DNA of 19,581 nt from Saccoglossus kowalevskii (Eukaryota > Hemichordata > Enteropneusta > Harrimaniidae): the NCBI RefSeq assembly GCF_000003605.2, contig NW_003142807.1:117465-137045 (forward strand), read 5' to 3'. Under the pieces are notes generated by a model. That model saw nothing but the letters and a program-made list of their open reading frames with translations. It ran no database searches and was not told where the DNA came from. Both the position numbers and the translations under genes were made by a program. Positions within the stretch are counted from its first letter, which is position 1, and each line of letters opens with the position of its first letter. Shown in pieces: positions 16,624 through 19,581 of the stretch.

Positions 16624-16794
16624 ATGGTTCAACCAGTTCACTTCCACGGATATAAAATCAGATGTGAAAACTTTTTTTTTACAATACCATTAGAAAAATT
16701 CATGGTAGATCTAGGACTACCTGTCACCCCTACACAAGCAGTGGTTTCTTCCAAACTGGGGAAAGTTTCTGGTCTGGCAGGGCAGAAAAAATAG
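16624..16794 (+). other. Unrecognised 56-codon open frame
   Basis: An ATG-to-TAG frame on the plus strand. Its second half (from an internal ATG at 16702) has balanced composition, with VDLGLPVTPTQAVVSSKLGK then VSGLAGQKK, unlike the phenylalanine- and lysine-rich noise nearby. The first half includes a T9 run coding FFF. I do not recognise a family. The minus strand is open over the same stretch, so this may be chance. If real, it could be a terminal exon of an unseen plus-strand gene. Confidence 0.2.
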
Positions 16795-17464
16795 ACTTTA
16801 CTTTTAATTGGCAGTGACCGCCGTCGCCAAGACCAGGTAATTTCAGAAAGGAAAAAAAAAAAATAAACCCCATTTTTTATTTTTTTTGCCTCTTTAATAG
16901 AAAGCAGTGGTTTCAATTCTTTGTACAAATGTATAACTGTTTTTTTAAAGATAACTTTGATATTCACAAATGGCATGGTAACCATGGTTACCAGCATGTA
17001 CAGATTTTATACACTCAGAAAAAATTAGCAAAAAAACTTTTTTGGTTCATTCTGTACAAGGGAGTAAGAGACTATCACGGAGTCGCCCAAATCATCTTAT
17101 TAAAAAAATGGATGTTTCATTACCAAGAAAAGGGTCTCATGACGATAAATATTATTTACAGTTACCATAGATACAAGCCACGCTAAAAATAATATACATA
17201 TTTTCTGTTTTTGTGCGCAAAAACAATTTTTTTTGTATAAAATTTAACCCAGGATCTATTATTAACAAATCTGAGTTTCCACTCAAGTAATGAAACAGCG
17301 CCCTCAACAAACAGCATGAGAAATCATTAAATACCATGTGTCCACTGACTGCAATATATTAGGGCTATGTTCCGACACTGGATTACAGCACATTCTCACA
17401 GTGGCCGCATTAGGTTGTCATAGCAACTCGTATCTATAGTAACAGTAAAATAAATGAGTGAGGA
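16795..17464 (-). other. SIN3 3' flank and probable 3' UTR
   Basis: Follows the SIN3 stop. On the minus strand ATTAAA (16898-16893) and AATAAA (16881-16876) lie side by side about 570-590 nt after the stop and are candidate poly(A) signals. It also holds a perfect 18-bp palindrome TGGTAACCATGGTTACCA (16976-16993) and an X-box GTTGTCATAGCAAC (17414-17427). Confidence 0.4.
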
Positions 17465-17689
17465 TTACGATTCAACCAAAGGTTTGTATACAACGCAATA
17501 GCGATGATAGTCCAAACAGTCCGTCTTCACGTGGGTCTTTGTTGTCTCGCACACTTTCATGTCGTCCACGTTGCCAAGCAACCAGTCGCTACAGGACGAC
17601 CGTTGATCCTCTGAGATATTACCGACTTCCCAGTTTGTGAGCCAGCGGCGAAATCTTTTGTGGAGCTTTGTTGATATCACTGGATGCGA
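17465..17689 (-). CDS. SIN3A: SIN3 last exon
   Basis: 75 codons including TAA at 17467-17465. The acceptor TCATCTCTGCAG precedes TCG at 17689, giving phase 0. Encodes [20 protein letters not shown] (human [20 protein letters not shown]), then SDWLLGN, a VCETT segment equivalent to human VPCTTTCD, and HRYCVVYKP. Ends four residues later. A perfect X-box motif GTTGCCAAGCAAC (17570-17582) happens to lie within the coding sequence. Confidence 0.93.
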   Translation of the reverse strand, partial: SHPVISTKLHKRFRRWLTNWEVGNISEDQRSSCSDWLLGNVDDMKVCETTKTHVKTDCLDYHRYCVVYKPLVES

Positions 17690-19409
17690 CTGCAGAGATG
17701 AGAAAACAACATCAGGGACGTTATATTTAAGACAAATAAAACACGAGAACAAATTACGAGTGTGGTTCATGCGTCATAACCTTTAAGTAATTAACCATGA
17801 TTTACGTTACCATAGCAAATTAAGGAATTTTAAACTAATCAAAGGGATTAAATGCTGTCTTTGAAAAATCTACAAATAATAAACAAATTGTCATCAGCTG
17901 ATTTATCGTGTCGGATTTGACAAACGTGAAAGTATTATGTGCTATACATATACCCATTTGATGACGGTAAATTTTGATGAAGTTAGGGTTAGGGCATTTC
18001 AACAAAGAGCAATAAAAAAGAGATGTTCAATCATTTGATTTTTATGCGAGATCTCGAATTTAACGGGAAATCTCCTAATCAACACATGCGGTACAAGTTT
18101 TTTTTTTTTATTTGAGATCTAGAAAGTAAATTTGTTCTTGCCAAAATAAGACATCTTTAGAAGATGCACAACACAAGTCCACCAATAGACTGTCGTGTGG
18201 GAATATAACTGTCATAAGAAATCGTTAGCGGCAACGACAGACATGGCTAGCTAGACTGGCCCAACCGTGGCAATTTTATAAACTTTTCTTTTCTTCCTGA
18301 AATCGTGGTCTGACACGAAATTTTGCATCAACGCGAGAGATTCTACAAGTTTGTTTTTTAGGGTACAGTGCCTCCCCCCCCCCCCCCCCGCCAGAAAAAC
18401 AACAGATATTTTGCATAACAATATCACACGTTAATTATTGTATTCATTGTTAGCCCCTATTGTTTATCCAAAATTAAACAGTTGGAAACCCCTACACTTT
18501 TAAGCCTTGGGAGAACAAAATATAAAATAATAATAAAAATTTCCACTACTGAGCCAGCCAGAGCCAGCATTACAGGGAAGAACGGGCAATTACATTTGAT
18601 AGTTACCTCTCTGGCCTTTTTAAGAGCTGATCTCCTGTACATGTAGTCTTCTGAATTTACCACATACACCATTTTGTAAGAATTCAAATTAAATTTACAT
18701 TCCATATTGCTTGCCATCTCCACCCCATCCAATGCTCTTCCTTCTCCTTCTTATCCTTTTCCGTCGTCTCCGGATCGGATTCTGTTTTCTTTTCCGGTAC
18801 TTCTTTCTTCTCCTTCTCTATGTTCTCCTCACAAGCCGAGTCTGTGTCACTTCCCGCTTTCTGTTGACGACCTCTCCGTACATTCCTAAGTATAAAATCA
18901 AATGTTAACAATGAGAACAACGCGGACAAAGACATACTTCCATTACAGAACACAATTTTTATCAGCCAAAATGTTTGGATAACTGAAGTGGTAGGGTTAG
19001 AGTCTTGGTTAGGAAGTTTCAAAGTTGCCAGGAAACTGCTGCAGATTTTATGCGACCTTTTTTAGAAAGATTCACTTCTTCCAAGCAACTATCCAAACTA
19101 ATGGTCGTCATATTCTTTTACTTATTTACGTTGTAAAAACGATTTGTTAATATGGCGGTTGTTATTCTCGCCAGGAAGCACTCCGAATGTGCAGTTATGA
19201 CCACGTCGCTCCAAGGTCATAAAATAAATTACCTACCTTGGCAGAAAGACCGGCTTCCGAGACAATGACTCTCTTAATTCTGGGGTTGTGTTATCGTTAC
19301 CAACGAACCTCTCGACGTAATCTGACCACTTCTCAACCTCTACAGGGTCATCGCTATGGTCTTCGTCTGTATCTAAGAGTTCTAGCGTCAGTTTACTCTC
19401 GCATTTATA
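17465..19409 (-). CDS. SIN3A: SIN3 family corepressor scaffold, 3' part (gene continues past right edge)
   Basis: SIN3 is the nuclear scaffold that joins sequence-specific repressors to the HDAC1/2 complex. Only the C-terminal Sin3a_C region is in the window, in three exons read right to left: 19237-19409, 18607-18885 and 17465-17689. Motifs colinear with human SIN3A are [10 protein letters not shown] and [50 protein letters not shown] with YMYRRSAL, then [20 protein letters not shown] and HRYCVVY before the stop. It is closer to human SIN3A than to SIN3B (for example [17 protein letters not shown]), though most invertebrates have one Sin3. Splice sites are canonical. The middle exon contains a frame break near 18736-18753 (see findings). 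The paired amphipathic helix and HDAC-interaction domains are off the window. MESD is convergent to it, 7 kb away. Confidence 0.92.
17690..18606 (-). other. SIN3A: SIN3 last intron
   Basis: 917 bp, donor GTAACT and acceptor CTCTGCAG. It contains the second copy of a dispersed repeat (17913-18080), a C16 run on the plus strand (18374-18389, so G16 in the transcript), and an X-box-like GTTACCATAGCAAA at 17806-17819. Confidence 0.85.
17913..18080. repeat. Dispersed repeat, copy B (partner at 8935-9180)
   Basis: Shorter partner of the element in MESD intron 2, in the same orientation. Conserved blocks are GGATTTGACAAACGTGAAAG, TGTGCTATACAT, TTTGATGA, GATGAAGTTAGGGTT, GAGATCTCG and ACGGGAAATCTCCTA. 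Contains a TTAGGGTTAGGG word that the partner lacks. Confidence 0.72.
18607..18885 (-). CDS. SIN3A: SIN3 penultimate visible exon, with a frame break
   Basis: Starts after acceptor TTTTATACTTAG; its first base completes the arginine of FLPRN. It then encodes NVRRGRQQK and about 45 charged low-complexity residues rich in K, E and D. From about 18735 downward the conserved reading is in another frame: [42 protein letters not shown], ending phase 0 at donor GTAACT. The exon is 279 nt, one short of (or two over) what the flanking phases require. Reading the first frame on gives an early stop at 18684. Confidence 0.88.
18886..19236 (-). other. SIN3A: SIN3 intron between the visible exons
   Basis: 351 bp with donor GTAGGT and acceptor TATACTTAG. 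Contains ATATGGCGGTTG (a YY1-type word) at about 19152. No repeat family recognised. Confidence 0.8.
19237..19409 (-). CDS. SIN3A: SIN3 exon, first one visible from the 5' side
   Basis: 173 nt: 57 codons plus two bases, starting phase 0 after acceptor TTCTGTATTACAG and ending CCA AG before GTAGGT. Encodes [32 protein letters not shown] and RKPVFLPR, matching human SIN3A at IELLDTEE, WSDYVERY and KPVFLPRN. The preceding exon is not recognised in the remaining 172 bp and is probably beyond the window. Confidence 0.92.
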
Positions 19410-19581
19410 CTGTAATACAGAATAACATAGTGAAACTATTAAAGCCTTGCCCTACAAGCTCATCGCTATGATCATTTACTGTCACTAAGAGTTTACACTC
19501 ACTTATTTTCAGGAGGCAAATATCCGAAAACTTTCAGAAAATGGTACATTGGGATAGCTGTTAAGACTCTCCTGAACAGTG
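19410..19581 (-). other. SIN3A: SIN3 intron, cut by window edge
   Basis: Probably intron. A GTGAGT donor-like site occurs on the minus strand at about 19502, but no reading before it joins the next exon in frame and nothing there resembles SIN3, so I do not call an exon. Confidence 0.45.

Noticed and set aside
16638-16997. 119-residue minus-strand frame
   Set aside because: It relies on T and A runs giving FFFFF and KK stretches, and no part resembles a known family.
17983-17994. TTAGGGTTAGGG, telomere-like
   Set aside because: Only two repeats inside a dispersed element; the partner copy shows a diverged AAGGGT, so it is probably chance.
18684-19022. 112-residue minus-strand frame as a separate gene
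   Set aside because: Its first third is SIN3 intron; the rest is the SIN3 exon before the frame break.
18886-19581. Short tandem CRISPR-like or RNA-gene signals on the right
   Set aside because: No spacer-repeat pattern and no tRNA-like boxes found here or elsewhere in the window.

Overview
The window is nuclear DNA from an animal. It is AT-rich, its genes are split by GT-AG and GC-AG introns, and tandem and dispersed non-coding repeats fill most of the space. Three conserved bilaterian genes can be read. The repeat style (TA- and TTAA-flanked miniature elements, a CATTATGGGAGATAAC repeat, many minisatellites) resembles mollusc genomes as I remember them, probably a bivalve or gastropod. That placement is inference.

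Layout. 1-1022 is a 32-unit minisatellite cut by the window edge. 1023-2976 is AT-rich flank with small repeats, a TA-flanked MITE and the first of four copies of a TTAA-flanked MITE. 2977-3969 (-) is an intact, intronless TLNRD1 (talin rod domain-containing 1, formerly MESDC1). 3970-5053 is a 1.08 kb divergent intergenic region that should hold both promoters. 5054-10389 (+) is MESD (formerly MESDC2, the LRP-receptor chaperone), complete in three coding exons of 76, 78.7 and 95 codons including the stop (249 aa); its second intron uses a GC donor. 10390-17464 has no recognised gene and is packed with repeats. 17465-19409 (-) is the 3' end of a SIN3 family gene (SIN3A-like), with three exons visible and the rest beyond the right edge; the middle exon carries an apparent reading-frame break.

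How the genes relate. TLNRD1 and MESD lie head to head, as they do in vertebrates, where the pair was named together. The proteins are functionally unrelated: TLNRD1 is an actin-binding talin-rod mimic, and MESD is an ER chaperone for LRP5/6-type Wnt co-receptors and other LDL-receptor family proteins. SIN3 is the scaffold of the Sin3-HDAC corepressor and is transcribed convergently toward MESD. In human all three map to 15q24-q25, so the window may keep part of an old linkage group.

I found no RNA gene, no autonomous transposase or reverse transcriptase, and no defence or CRISPR-like system. The points most worth checking are the GC-AG intron, the SIN3 frame break, the TTAA-flanked MITE family, the satellite array bracketed by a 39-bp direct repeat, and the cluster of X-box-like motifs at the SIN3 3' end.
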